Notes: generated by a model from the sequence alone, not told the origin. A stretch of DNA of 64,000 nucleotides from Lophius americanus (GCA_037951165.1 JBBDHG010000061.1:1889001-1953000); one strand, 5' to 3'; shown: positions 24,601-36,800, numbered from the stretch's first letter. Numbers and translations are program-made.

Positions 24601-25015
24601 AACAATTAATCAATCTTTATTTATATAGCGCCAATTCACAACAACAGTAGTCTCAAGGTGCTTTCCAGAAAGAGCAGATCTAGATCAAACTCTTTATATA
24701 GTTATCTACAGAGACCCAACAAATTCCTCATTGAGCAAGCACTTGGTGACAATGGCGAGAAAAACCTGCCTTTTTAACGGGCAGAAACCTCGAGCAGATC
24801 CAAGACTCAGGGTGGACGGCCTACTGCCATGACCGGTCGGGTTTGAAAAAAAAGAGAGCGAGAGCGAGAAATAGAGAGACACGGGTGAGGAGAGATACAG
24901 ACGGGGGGAAAGCAGCAAAGATATCAGCTATAATCCACTTTCTTCAACCTCTCCATGGTCGGGCCGCGGCAGCAGCAGGGATCCCAGGTTGATAATAACA
25001 TTAATATTAATGTAA
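24600..25015. repeat. Teleost interspersed repeat starting with a tttatttatatagcgcc block
   Basis: Blocks such as tttatttatatagcgcc, caattcacaacaacagta, gagcaagcacttgg and ctgccatgaccggtcggg are in the order I remember for a very common fish repeat. The family class is uncertain to me. Its 3' border near 25015 is approximate. Confidence 0.65.
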
Positions 25016-25048
25016 CATTTAGAGATAGCTTATGGGGAAATGCTTTAC

Positions 25049-25070
25049 AATAATAATAATAATAATAATT
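25049..25070. repeat. Microsatellite (AAT)n
   Basis: Seven or so trinucleotide units, followed by related ataacaacaataatcatc sequence. Confidence 0.85.
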
Positions 25071-25213
25071 ATAACAACAATAATCATCATCACGAGCATC
25101 TTATGATCAGTGGACATCGAGCAGGTCCACAGCAGCAGATGCAATCACCAACCATGTGATCTTACAGGGCGAGAAAACACAAAGGCTCCAGGGAAGAAGT
25201 AAAGTTAGTAATA

Positions 25214-25276
25214 TTCATTAATCCATTTAACATGTATTAATCCAGTAACATGCATTAATCCAGTAACATGCATTAA
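25214..25276. repeat. Short tandem repeat, about 18 bp unit, three copies
   Basis: The word acatgcattaatccagta and close variants recur head to tail about three times. Confidence 0.8.
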
Positions 25277-25479
25277 AGTGAGAGGGATGTATAAAGAGGG
25301 ACAGTGAGAGAGGAAGAGAGAAAAGCTCAGTGCATCATGGGAGCTGTCAACTGATCACTACCTGGTGGTGAGTTGGATCAGATGGTGGGGGACGAAGCTG
25401 ACCAAACCTGGTAGGCCAAAACGAATAGTGAGGGTCTGCAGGTAAAGTCTGGCCGAGAACCCTGTCAGGATGGTCTTCA

Positions 25480-25720
25480 ACTCCATCTGTTTATTGCTCT
25501 GCGTTTCTGAGCAGTGCAATTCCCGTACCAAGCAGATATGCATCCAGCTAAGACGCTTAATGTTGTGCCTCTGTGGAAGGTACAAAGGATGTGGGGACCC
25601 ATGCCCAATGTCCCTAATCACCTAAGGTGGTGGAGGCGTTGTTGTGATTTTTTCACAATGTCTTCACTGTCCACATCCCATGTGAGGTCCTCTGTAATGT
25701 TGATGTCCAGCAACTAGTGA
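25480..25720 (-). pseudogene. LINE RT C-terminal fragment (CR1/L2-like)
   Basis: On the - strand, after small frame breaks, the reading is INITEDLTWDVDSEDIVKKS, QQRLHHLR, LGTLGMGPHIL and then ISAWYGNCTA. This matches the KKGQQRLYFLRRLR ... WYGNCTA segment of fish CR1-like LINE proteins. One stop lies inside. The left neighbour (25340-25480) also looks repeat-derived but reads no clear protein. Confidence 0.75.
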
Positions 25721-26179
25721 ACACGTCCTATTCAGGATTTGTTTAGTATACTAAAGTATGTGAGGACATACTAAACAGAATGTTACTTGACACAACTAAG
25801 AATTCTAATTGTCAAAAAGTTTTCTAAAAACATGCTTTTCCAAAAGGTTGAACTAATCTACAAAATGAAATACAAAATTAGGGTTACCATTGGCAACAAA
25901 GTAAAAGCCGGGGACACTGGAGAGCACAGAGTCAGGATCAGGGTCTGGGGTACTGGGGAGCAGTATGGGGAGCAGGCTTTAAGGTCACTAGAGAAGTCAT
26001 GGGGAGAGTTACTGGCGAACCCGGTACTGTAATTGGCGGTTAAGTCACTAGGGACTGGAGAAGGGTGTAACTTGGGGACGACATAGAGCGTTCTCTAGCT
26101 GAGTAACAGGAGGAATCAAAGGGAGACTGGGTAGTGGAATCATAGAGAGACCGGTCAGCATGGTCACAGGAGGAGTAAC
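25721..26179. other. No gene; purine-rich stretch with repeated gggga/gtcact words
   Basis: Between 25900 and 26160 the + strand is G/A-rich and repeats words like actggggagcag and aagtcact. It may be a worn minisatellite. The 81-codon open frame here follows the composition. Confidence 0.45.
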
Positions 26180-26400
26180 TGAAGAAAAAGAGTTTATTTG
26201 TCACACAATCATACAAGCAGTACAACGGAGTAAAATTGATTCTCTGCATTCAACACATCTCTGAGGGGCGGTGGGGCAGTTATTTGCAGCACCCTGGTAA
26301 CAGATTGCTCGAAGACATGTAGACCTGCTGTGACTCGAACCGCCTACCTTTTTATTTTCCGATTGGGAAACGACCACTCTGTCCACTGACCAACAGATGA
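26180..26400 (-). repeat. tRNA-derived SINE-like repeat
   Basis: On the - strand it begins near tggtcagtggacagagtggt (A-box region), has a B-box-like ggttcgagtca (26331-26341), and ends with acaaataaactctttttctt. That is the layout of a tRNA-headed SINE with a LINE-like tail. I recognise the head and tail from memory as a frequent fish element; no family name is claimed. Confidence 0.7.
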
Positions 26401-26439
26401 AAATCTGAACTCATGAAAAATCCGAGTAATAAACATAAA

Positions 26440-26900
26440 CAAAAACTAATACCATAACAGGATGCAGGGTAGCACAAGGGAGCAGGACTGCAGGAAGCAG
26501 GAGATGATGCAGTCAGGGAGATTAACAAGATCTAACACAGGCAAGAATGCAGGCAGTAACACAGCAAGGAAACCAAATGATGTGACGAGGGAGATCAAGA
26601 CAGACGAAAATACACAGAGTAATGACGATAACAGGTGAGGGCAAGGGACAGGCGCGAACATTTCAGTAATCGGGGAGACACTAAGATGCAGGGCTACACA
26701 CACAGGTAAGGAGGAAGGAAGTGAAGAAAAACTAGGAGGAAGACAGGTGGAAAGCACTGAAAGTAAAACAAGGAAAAGGAAATAAACATAAATGAGCTTT
26801 CAAAAAGACAGGAAATACAACCTCTGACTGACAATAATACTATACATATACAGGAGGAATGCAAAATAAAGAACAGAACAAGAACAGAACCTTGACACGG
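26440..26900. repeat. Purine-rich interspersed repeat, family uncertain
   Basis: The stretch is rich in aca, gga and agg words and ends with agaacagaaccttgacacgg. It resembles a repeat common in percomorph fish introns. The assignment is from general appearance and is weak. Confidence 0.4.
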
Positions 26901-28300
26901 TTATTTATAATTTACAATGATGCGGCAACCCCGCAAAAAAGTTGTGAAGGGTGGCTTCTTCATTATCAATCGACACATTTACTTAAAACATGGGACCTGC
27001 ATTGACCCTTTCAACAGGGGGTTTCTTTTGTGAGATTTGTCAAAGTAATTTTTTTTTTCTTCCTCTGTCTTTAATCCAGAAGTGTACTCTTCATGTTTTC
27101 TGCTTCTCAGATTTTAAATTGGTCGTCAGACTCGCTATGAGCATGCCATTGGCTACAGACATCTAAAGGCATTTGATATATTATTAAGGCTTGGCGTTTT
27201 CTGCTTTTTTATGTAGTCATATAATTAAGCTACCTTCATCTTGTTTTCTCTCATGTCTATTAGATCAGCTGACATGAACTTAACATAGATGCTTCTTTCC
27301 AGAATAGTATACATATATATGTTAAAATTAACTTTTACCTTGATAAATTGATTCATAACTTGACAGGTATATTTTGGAGCTATAACTATAAAGATTAAGG
27401 TTCCGTGCACATTTAATTGTGTATCTGTATTACTTCAGCAGTAAAGTTTTAAAGAATTTGTGGTGCACCACACAGTCAAGGACATTGCGATAAAGCAGAA
27501 CTTCTGTCAGACATTCCAAAGTTTTGTGGAAATGTCCAAAGTAGGCATAAAAATGGAAATACATTCATTTATGTCAAAAAAGAGTGTGATCATATAGGAA
27601 AGAAAAATGCCTTCAGGTAGTGATAGCAGGGGGTCCGCAAGGTCTGGATTCTGGCTTGAGTTGCTGAGGAGCTTGTCAAATAGGAATTGAAAATACAGAG
27701 AATGCTGTTGAGTGTGACAAGAGTAAAAAGAATTTATAATTGATACCATACCCTGCTGTTCAAATAAACAGAAGTCTCATTTCAGACAACTCATCATTAA
27801 GGAATGTTAAATGTAAGCAGCTTGATCTTTCTGTGTGTCTGCACTTTTAACCTTTTGCAGGAAATGGGAAACTGAACCTTTGCATAGATTACTTACTGCA
27901 CCATGTGTACTGGTAAAACTGAGACAGCACTTAAATGTATGGTTTCTTGACAATGATATAATGCCTCATATACATTGCAATTGAGGGTGTAGGACATTCA
28001 GACTGAAAAACAACTCGCCCAGGGTTCTTTGGAAATTTTGTAATTTGTTTTGCTTATCATGCAGCAGTAGTGTTCTTCCCCAGTCAAACTCGGAAAAAAG
28101 ATTAATGCTCCCTTTTTCATTTAAAAATGTTCAGTATTCATCAGAATATGTCCATTTCACAGCGTCTCAAAATTATGCCCACCAAACTAATGTCTTGACC
28201 CCACACTGTCCTTCTCGCTTATTCTCTCTCTCTCTCACTACATTTACTGCACACTACATGCAGTGGTGAGATCAACTCAGAAATGGGACAGATCTTACGA
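26901..28300. other. No gene seen
   Basis: AT-rich spacer with overlapping frames of 60-80 codons on both strands, none with recognisable content. A poly(T) run lies near 27050. Confidence 0.5.
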
Positions 28301-29045
28301 GGTGTGAAACAGTCCTACACAGACTGTCAGTATGTATGTATGAAGTCATGTATGTGGAGAAGAAGGTTTGAAGCTAAGATCAAGATATCCCAAAGAGAGG
28401 TCTGTGACCTAACAGAAGTGCAGAAGGTTATTATGATAGGCTGCCCCAAGGAGAAATAGCTTGGACTTCTATCAGAAGTGCAGAAGGGTAAAAGAAGCCT
28501 AACAAAATTTCAGAAGATGACCGGTGATGATACCAGGCCAACCATGACTAAAGCTTCAACTCATATACTTGCATATAAGAGTGACCCATGTATGGATCTC
28601 TCCCATGCAGAGGAAGGTTAGAGGCCATGATCTATAGGTCAGAGAGAAGTCACCTGCCACACATTAGTGTGGCGTTATGAGAGACTTGATAGCCTAGCAG
28701 TTTAAAGTTCAGCTTTAATAAATCAAAGTTTTTGGTTCGAGTCCAATTTAGAACAAGAGAGTGCCCCTAAAGAGAAGAAATAACACTTATACGGTTGTAC
28801 GTATGTTGTATAAGTCACGGCTATTATGAACCAAGTTTGTTGGATCAAGTCCTGGCTGGAATAAAAGAGCACCCCTATGGAGAATAAATTGTTATATACC
28901 TACTTATTTATACATATACATATACATATATTCATACATTATGACATATAAGAATCACCGTATATATGGCCAAGTTGTTTCAGAAGCTGCCTTTGTAACC
29001 CAAGATTTTTGGTTCGAGTCCAGTTTGGAACAAGATAGTACCTTA
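28301..29045 (+). repeat. Composite repeat with tRNA-like promoter boxes, repeated units
   Basis: A perfect A-box match (tagcctagcag, 28690-28700) and B-box match (ggttcgagtcc, 28734-28744) are 33 bases apart, a tRNA-SINE spacing. A second B box (same 11 bases) lies at 29011-29021. Between them a diverged unit repeats: gagtgcccctaaagagaag near 28760 and gagcacccctatggagaat near 28865. Upstream, cagaagtgcagaagg occurs twice (near 28415 and 28475). Confidence 0.6.
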
Positions 29046-29099
29046 TGATCGATTTTAAAATGGATCATTTTCAAAATGTATACCTTTAAAGACCTTACG

Positions 29100-29270
29100 G
29101 CAAGTAAGAAGTGGATTATTTTGGGGAGGTACAGTGGGGGGAGCTTTATCTCCAAATATTTTCAGGCGATAAGGAAGAATATCTAGTTTATATTATATTT
29201 TACTATTTTTTTTCTCATATTTCATATTATACTCACCTGGAGGAGCATTAAATTTCACCAAAAACAGTGT
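29100..29270 (-). repeat. AT-rich interspersed repeat family A, copy 3
   Basis: The + strand shows ggggggagctttatctccaa, atattttactatt and a block like catattatactcacctgg, which is the reverse complement of the middle of copy 1. It is short and worn. Confidence 0.6.
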
Positions 29271-29285
29271 AGGCTTAGTTCATAT

Positions 29286-29343
29286 TCGGATGTATCAACG
29301 GCTTCTCGGTCAGCACTGACCGATAAGCCGTTGATACATCCGA
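29286..29343. repeat. Near-perfect 58-base palindrome
   Basis: Positions i and 58629-i pair across the whole stretch, with one internal mismatch (29305/29324) and a mismatched centre. The outer arm is tcggatgtatcaacggctt and the inner arm tcggtcag. It has almost no loop, unlike a usual microRNA precursor. It lies next to family A copy 3. Confidence 0.9.
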
Positions 29344-29819
29344 TCAATGGCTCAAGTTCCATTGATGCTGAGGTCCTGCAGAAAACAGATTGCATTGCTA
29401 CTCTGGCATTGTGCCATGTGAATTACAGGCACAACAACAAGGTTTGATGATAATGTTCATCAAGACCGTTATTTTGATAGACATCCTTCTGTGGGTTTTT
29501 CTGCATCTGTTCTTACTTTCTATGTTTTCTTAGTCGTACTTTCTTAATGTTGCCCTAAATATTGAATATGCCACCTGTCCAACAGCATTCAAAAAAGAGC
29601 TTTCCCACCTGAGCTACCTCATTTACCTTCTCCCAATTTCACTAATAATTGTGATCTAAACTCAGATCTATGTTTGAACTATGATTGGACGATAGCCAGC
29701 TGTCATATCACCAACACTTGGCTATAATATTTTTTAGTATGCTGGGTACTCCAGATCATGTACAAGAGCTGTAGCTACTTCCAGTCCTATCAGTTTTCCC
29801 ATCAGTTACTTCCAGTCCG

Positions 29820-30522
29820 TCCTTTCATCATCTCAGAAATATTTCCAAACTCCGTTCTTCACTCACCTTGAGTGATGCTGAAAAGCTGGTTCACGCGTTT
29901 GTCTCCTCCAGACTGGATTACTGTAACGCACTTCTCATCGGGATCCCTGATAAAAGTCTTCAAAGACTTCAGTATGTTCAAAACAGTGCTGCAAGGATCC
30001 TGATGAGAGTTCTTAAACACGAACACATAACCCCTGTTCTTCATTGCCTTCATTGGCTTCCAATCTCCACCAGGATTGATTATAAGATCTCTCTCCTCAC
30101 TCACCAGTGCATCCATGGTAACGCCCCCCCCCTACCTGAAAGAACTACTCACCCCACTGACCTCAACACGATCCCTCCGTTCTACCCACTCATACTGCCT
30201 CCTCCTTCCCCGGACTTAGCTCAGCACCATGGGTGATCGGGCCTTCTGTTCTGCTGCCCCTCTTCTGTGGAATGCCCTCCCTGACCATCTGAGGGCTCCA
30301 CAGACGACTGACACATTTAAAAAAGGACTTAAAAATTTATTTTTAAGCAGAACCTATAACTTTAATTAACATTGCTGCTTTTTGGTCAGGTTTTTATATA
30401 GTTATTATTTTATTTTATTTTTTATTGATGCTTTTATCTGCTTTTACTTTGTAGCACTTTGAGATTTGATCCAAATGTAAAGTTCACTATAAATTAAATG
30501 TATTATTATTATTATTATTAAT
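29820..30522 (+). pseudogene. L2-type LINE, 5'-truncated, with 3' tail
   Basis: The + strand reads TLSDAEKLVHAFVSSRLDY, CNALLIGIPDKSLQRLQYV and HITPVLHCLHWLP (29860-30070). After a frame break it reads DRAFCSAAPLLWNALPDHLR (from about 30235), then LFLSRTYNFN. This is the RT C-terminus of an L2-like LINE. The 3' UTR contains tgtagcactttgagat and ends cactataaattaaatg followed by (TAT)n at 30501-30522. The N-terminal half is absent, as expected for 5' truncation. Confidence 0.88.
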
Positions 30523-31249
30523 TACAGAGATTTTCAATGGGGAACATAACGAGGGGTCATCTTCTCCAATTAAGACCCTTAGACATACTCTTTGCCTTGG
30601 AGGCACTGCATCTGCCTTTCAGGTGTCTTGCCCTCAAGTTATATAAGGCTGACTGTGAGACTAGCGGCATAAACCTAGCTAAAGTTTGAACTTTTCACTG
30701 ATCAGTACAACATGCCCAGAAGTACACAGAGCACATAAATCAATGTTTGGTTTACAGAAACTACATGAATAATATTTTCTCTTATTCTTTCTTTTATTAT
30801 TTTTCACTCATGAACTTGGTTAGTGTTGAACCTCATTGTGCACAATTAATTCAAACAAGCATTAAACACATTTTGGACAAAGCAAATGCCACATAATCAG
30901 GTTGAACTGGAAATGGTTGCTTAGGGATACCATTACAACATCATTTGCTAAAATAGGTCGGCCAGACATGAAAAAAGTTATGAACATTGTTAAAATTATA
31001 ATTGTGTTAAAGAAGACTGCTTGGGCCTGTCTGATGATATCCCTTAGAAATATACATCCGTCTACAAATCAATTTACCAACAATGTGATTGAGGTCATCT
31101 TCTGTATTACTAACTGAAATAGTGACGGAAAAAGCAAAGTAAAAAAATGATTTATTGCCTGGGTTTATGGCCTTCTTTTCTACGCTAAACAGTGCTGTGG
31201 AAATGTACAAGAATAAAAAGTAGAAATTAAGCCTACTTTCTCATCTCCA
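30523..31249. other. No gene seen
   Basis: AT-rich spacer between the L2 copy and family A copy 4. Two overlapping open frames of about 70 codons on opposite strands show no family content. Confidence 0.5.
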
Positions 31250-31570
31250 ATAGCAAGACTGTACCCCCAAAAGCCCCTATCCCCTGCATTGTACGAGCAA
31301 TTCCCCCGATGGAACTCCTAAAATGAAATGTTACGAAAAGTAATGTTTTTGGTTAAAAAACAAATATGTGATGAATTGTCGAGAAATCACGGCCTGACAA
31401 CTTTTGGAACTAATGCTTCCCCTAGTGTTGAAACTATGCAACTGACCTTTTCCGAAACCGGTCTATCTCTCTTGCCCTAAGGTATATAAAGACATAAAAT
31501 TTGAAAATGATCCAGCAAATGATTTTTGAGCTATCACGTTCACACTAAGAATCTGTGGCAGACACAACGT
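31250..31570 (+). repeat. AT-rich interspersed repeat family A, copy 4
   Basis: It begins with gtacccccaaaagcccc, has cattgtacgagcaattcccc early, and ends with aaatttgaaaatgatccagc and tttttgagctatcacg. Same orientation as copy 1. Confidence 0.72.
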
Positions 31571-31639
31571 TTTAACTGAAAAAAAGGTTATCTAGTGCCT
31601 AAATTACCAGCATTAAAAAGTATTCCTCCCCCTTAACCC

Positions 31640-32665
31640 TATAGCTAGTTCCGCCTACTTCGTGCGGCAATAACTGCAACTGTGGGTCCTTCAGGGGTGG
31701 ACTTACTCTTCTGTTTGCAGTCGCTGTCTTGTTGAACTTAAGTTTCAACTTACAGACCCATGACCCTCTACTGTCCTTCAGTTTCCTGTTTGAAAGAACT
31801 CACGTTTACCTCAATGGCCAATATCCCAAAAATTATTTTGAACTTGAAGCAGCAAAGCATCTCCACAACATCCCACTACATCCTTCATGCTTGACCGTAG
31901 GTATCATGTTTTTGGCAGAATGCTGTGTTAGTTTAAGTCTGATGTAACGGGACCCTTGTTTTCCCGGTACCGTTTAACTGTTTTCCATCAGCTCTAACTT
32001 TTAACTTATTAGTCAGTAGAATATTCCTCCAAAAGCTTGGAGTGTTATCAAAGCGGGCTGAGAAAATTCAAACACGACTTAATAGTGTTCTGGGTTAGCA
32101 GTGGCTTTTGCCTCATCAACTTCACGTGAATGAAATTACCACCCAGTGTCTTTTGAACAGACAAATGGTGACCCACATAGAGGTGAGAGGGGCATACAGT
32201 TCATTTCTTGGGATCTTTTATGACTTGAATGAGCCATATCCATGCTCTTGGAGGAATTTTGGAAGGTCAACCACTTTTAAGAGGTATTATTCCGAGTCTT
32301 TTCAATTTGTAGATAATGTTTCTGTGACAAAGCCGAGTCTGAGAGCCTTGGAAACTGCTTTCTAAACCTGCCAAGAATTGTATTTTTCAATCATCTTCCT
32401 CATCTCCTCTGGAGTTTCTGTACAATTTGACTTGATTTTTGGACTAGTCTAGCTTCAATTTAATCTTTTTTAAAGGGAGCAGATATTTTTTCTGCTAGGG
32501 GCAGTTGGTATCGGATGATCTTTTTGCTTCATTAAATACCGAATGTGTATTTTATTTAGAAGTTGCCTTTTTTTTAAAATTATTATTAATCCAACACACT
32601 TTAATATGAACACAAAATCATTTAAGAAAACTGGAGGTGGTCCAATACTTTTTCACAACGTTGAC
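31640..32665. repeat. Long interspersed repeat (teleost-wide, class uncertain)
   Basis: Blocks such as catgtttttggcagaatgct, caaaagcttggagtgttatc, cgggctgagaaaattcaaac, ccatgctcttggaggaattt and gtggtccaatactttttcac are in the order I remember from a repeat found in many fish. No transposase frame survives. Borders are approximate. Confidence 0.5.
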
Positions 32666-33229
32666 TTGAAATTACAATTAATCCTGAAATAAGATTTTAA
32701 CAAACTCCACACCTCCCTTGTGGTCCATGGTAGACAAGTCTTTATCAGCGGACACCATCCTCCCTCACAACAGTGGAGGGGGTCGCTTTAGCCATATCCT
32801 AAACCTCCATACCTAACTCAAAACAATATACAGCCTTAACTGACATATACAATCTCTTCTGGAAGCATCCTGCTGCCTTCTTCTTCCCGATGGTCTCAAT
32901 TATCTTCCCGAACTTCCCACCCAAACGGTCTTGGCTGTCACACCACTACCAATAATATTTTCTGTTTGCCATTTCAATGACTTCTCAACATCGCTTGCCA
33001 TCACCTAGTCCCTTCTGGGCACCTTAAGTAAACTCCTCCCTTGCCTGCAAACCACGCTAGCTCCCCCTAGTGGCCAAGGGGTATCGAACCGGCCTCCCCC
33101 ATATTTCCACTTTACCCCTGAAGACTCCAGATAGATAACATCCCATTTCACCATGTAGAACACGCAGATCAAGCCTTGGACCAAACGGGATATCTATTCA
33201 AATCTGAAATCTGTATAAATAAGAAGGAG

Positions 33230-34285
33230 ATATTCTGCTGTATTAGCTGAAACACCTCCTCCTTTATTGGAGTCTACATCAGTTTTCAAATCTAGAAAGG
33301 GGGCTTGGTCTGCTACACATAAATTCAAGACGTTTGGTTTGCCCTCGCTACCTTGGGGTCTATACAGCACTGAATAATATCCATACTATTTCTAATCTAC
33401 CATTCTTCTTAAAATTACTTGATAAAACATTTGCTGCTCACGTACTCTCACCTTACCCATAATCATCTATTTGAGCCACTTTGAGCACAGAGTCAGTGTT
33501 TGTCAGAATTATCAAAGTCCTCTTGATAGAAGTTTACTCGGGGCTTATTTGTGCTCCTAAACCTGAGCTCTGCCTTTGTTTCCAACAACAGAGATTAGCA
33601 TCCACAGTAATCACTGGGACCTTTCTTACATTGTTCCGACCTTATTTTCCTGATCGCACAGTTTGCCCAACTGAGAAGGGCTCTTTCCGAAGCCTCCTAT
33701 TATTCCTAATATACCCTCTGCCTTTGCCCCTTGGCCATTCATTCAGGAAATTTGAAATCCAATATGAATGCTACGCAGATACCTCTGCACTGCAATGAGC
33801 AAAAACCAATGAGCTGACCTACTTGTCTACCCAAGTCCATACCACCCTCATCCCTATCTATGCACTAGATATTGAATCCTGGGTTTCCTTCAACTATCTC
33901 ATACTCCACGATTAGAAAAATGATTTGCTTCAGGAAGGCACCAAATTAAATCTATCCAAACTATCGTAATATTCGCCGGTTTCTACAAGTAAGGAGTCTC
34001 AGCGTCATCCTTGACAGTACTTTACAGTTCAAATCACATTTGATTATCACTTGGTTTGCATGATTCCACCTACATAATATCAGTTGTCCCCACCCATCCC
34101 TTAAAACAGCAATGCTAGTCTCAAGCTTTGCACACTCAGAGCTGCCTCCTCAATCATTCCCACCGTACTTCCTGCTCGACTGACCACCACGGGGTTTAAA
34201 TTCTTCAGCAATGTTGCCACTGGCTTCTGCCTCCGACTTGAAATCCATTATATTTACACCCTTCGTTGAAATCCTGACTGAACTC
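33230..34285 (+). pseudogene. L2-like LINE RT, heavily worn
   Basis: The + strand reads RPYFPDRTVCPTEKGSFRS, then LGHSFRKFEIQYECYADTSA (33630-33795), matching the L2 block ..TEKGSF..GVPQGSVLGPLLF..LGHIFRKFGI..HCYADDTQL with the middle lost. Further on it reads SLSVILDSTLQFKSHL and FHLHNIS (33990-34085). The second Asp of the catalytic ADD triad is missing (ADT), so it cannot be active. The 32.7-33.2 kb stretch may be its upstream part but reads no clear protein. Confidence 0.72.
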
Positions 34286-34515
34286 ATCTTTTTAACCCTT
34301 TAATGTCCTGCTCAACTGATTGTTTGAGCACATTTTGATGCACCATTTGTGTGGTACTTGACTGAAGGTGTTTATAATTAGACCCACTGGCAGCACGTAT
34401 ACGCTAAGAAATAAGAGGCCAGGCATGGAGCACTGCAGGATACCACTGGTCAAAGGATTCATCGATGAGGAGGCTATTGACCAGGTCTTATTCGATAAGA
34501 AAAATGTTTTTTGGG
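34286..34515 (-). repeat. Reverse-transcriptase-derived fragment, family B, copy 3
   Basis: The - strand reads PLTSGILQCSMPGLLFLSVY and then VLPVGLIINTFSQV, a worn form of PLTCGVPQGSILGPLLFSIY plus LPLG. It ends with caaaatgtgctcaaac, a terminal inverted pair at 34309-34330 and then gacattaaagggtta. Immediately right of the L2 pseudogene but in the opposite orientation, so it is a separate insertion. Confidence 0.75.
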
Positions 34516-35347
34516 GGGGCATATTATAGCATATGAGGATTTTTACAGAATTATAGAACTTGTTTTAACTGAAAAAATCTAGTAATAGATAATAAATATA
34601 ATGATAAATTATATTTTTCGGAAAACATGCTTAACCAAGACAGTCAACTGATTTCACTTAATAATAAGGGTGATAACGGTGAACTGTTCCAAATTTTAAA
34701 TGAAATACATAATTTCATCAAGAACTAATTTTCATAAGTCTGTTTTTTTTTTTACTGTTGAAAAAAATTCTTGACAAAACATTTTGTCATTTTATGGGGA
34801 ATTTGGTCTGAAAAAGGTTTATTTATAAATGACATTAAATTGTGTTGCTGATGAGAGGGGTGTCTGGAATTCCCTTCTTCGCCTACTGCTACCACAACAC
34901 GATTCATTCATGGTTGTTAGTGCTGTCTTTTGACTGAAGTGTGTGTTTTGCAGTGTGCATAATGCATTATTATTATTATAATCATTACTATTAGGTGAAA
35001 ATGTCTTCTGTGAGAAGGCCAATTTTGGAAATACAACTCAGCTTCGGAAATTGCGTCGGCTACCTGCAATGGCAACGTAATAGTGCGACCTTAAACCTGA
35101 GAGGAAATGCAATCTTAATGATATACAGTGGAGTTGGTGGAAAAATGTAATCACATCAGTGAAAAACATGATTAAAAGTGAATCAAAATAGAGATTAAAA
35201 AAAGGAAGCAATCTTAAAATGAATGTGTGTGTTTATTAATTGCGTCAAAACAAACAGATGTGAAATGGTTACAGCGTATGTTTGGATATGTGTGTGAGAG
35301 ATTTGGGCCTGGATGCCAATGGAAGGGGTCTTCATGGGGACTACATT

Positions 35348-35365
35348 TATATATATATATATATA
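35348..35365. repeat. Microsatellite (AT)n
   Basis: Nine dinucleotide units, flanked by agtccccat on the right and its near-reverse complement atggggact on the left, so the locus can fold as a hairpin. Confidence 0.9.
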
Positions 35366-35663
35366 GTCCCCATAATAACTCCTACCCCCTCACCCTTGAA
35401 GTTATCAAATCCCATAAAAAAACAGAAATTCCCCCAGCCATACTTTATCACAGACTCCACTGCCTCATACTAATACTATAAATGTGGCCCATGTGAGATT
35501 TGGCCGAGTCAGATTAGCCTCAGGCCAGCTAACTTTGATCCTCATGAAAGGCCACACACATCACCCAATTTACTTTGGCTAAGACCTTTCCTATGTAATG
35601 CTGAACACTCAAATGAAACACTGGTGATGAAAGCATTGTATGATTTATATAACTTAAAGTGTG

Positions 35664-35686
35664 TATATATATATATATATATATAA
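35664..35686. repeat. Microsatellite (TA)n
   Basis: About eleven dinucleotide units. Confidence 0.9.
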
Positions 35687-36569
35687 AAGAGAATTTACAC
35701 CAGCAAGAAAAGCCCAAGATCAAATTCCACATACTGTAAATCTGTATTTCCCTCAGGGTCAATAATCCATCTATCTACCACCTGATTCAGTGTCTTAATA
35801 TCTTTTCAAACCACAGGTCTATGCATATTTGAAAATCCTCTTCTTTATTATAGCATATTGACCCAAAACAGATTATTTATCAAACAAAACAATATATTTG
35901 CTTGCGGTGAACAAAACAAATACTAGGAATATTATCGCAAACTATATAGATTAAGAAAATGTTAGGGATAAAAATACGAGCTTGTCATTTACCCTTAATT
36001 CTCTGAAGGGCAATTCTCTAAGAGGCGAGTATCATATTGTTTTCATTGTGTAGCACATATTTTTTTATGTAAGTTGACCATTGAAGCCGTCTAGGGACCT
36101 GCTCCAGATGCAAACGAAATGCATATAATTTTGTTTCCTGTAACCCTGAAGATGATATTATACTGTAAGATAGGGAAGGTATTGAAAATGGATAGAAATA
36201 AATAATATACATTTCCTCAAATTGCATTCATTACTAAAATTTAACTTACGGACATATAAACATGGAAAATTGCCTGTTTTACAATAACTAGACTTTGTGT
36301 CACAGCACTAATGCATATTTGTGTGTCATTAGTTTTTTGTTGTTTTTAGAGAAATAGCATACAGAACAGTATAGCCTGTCATGTAACATCAAAACAAAGA
36401 GGTAATATGCAACACCAGAGGTGTTTTGAGAATTAGGAAACCAGAAAAAAATTACATCTGTGTTATCTATTATTTCAATTAGTTGGTTAGAAAAAAATGT
36501 TCATTGAATTCTATTCACCCATCTATGCTTCCATTATATCTATCAACATTTCTTTTAGCATTTCTGTTT

Positions 36570-36800
36570 TTGCAGCGTCACGGGAGGCTGGAGTCAGGAA
36601 CTTATGCTAATTGACATCTGGCAAGAAGTAGGATACACCCTGGACTGGGCTAGAAAAAAATATTCCTACTCACATTCTCACCTAGCAATTGAGAGTCACC
36701 TATGTTACATGTTTCTGGACATCGGGAAGAAGCCAGAGTGAGGAACCCACACTGACACGGAGTGAACAGGCAGTGCTACCTATTGCATAACCGTGAGTAA
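36570..36800 (-). repeat. Common teleost interspersed repeat, family C, copy 1
   Basis: The + strand has acaccctggactgggct, attgagagtcacctatgtta and gaacccacactgacacgg. That is the reverse complement of the order seen at 39130-39421. Worn; class not claimed. Confidence 0.65.

Larger units (their letters stand above)
34516..36569. other. No gene seen; two AT microsatellites
   Basis: AT-rich sequence with poly(T) near 34742 and AT arrays at 35348-35365 and 35664-35686. Frames of 60-85 codons cross the arrays and have no family content. Confidence 0.5.
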
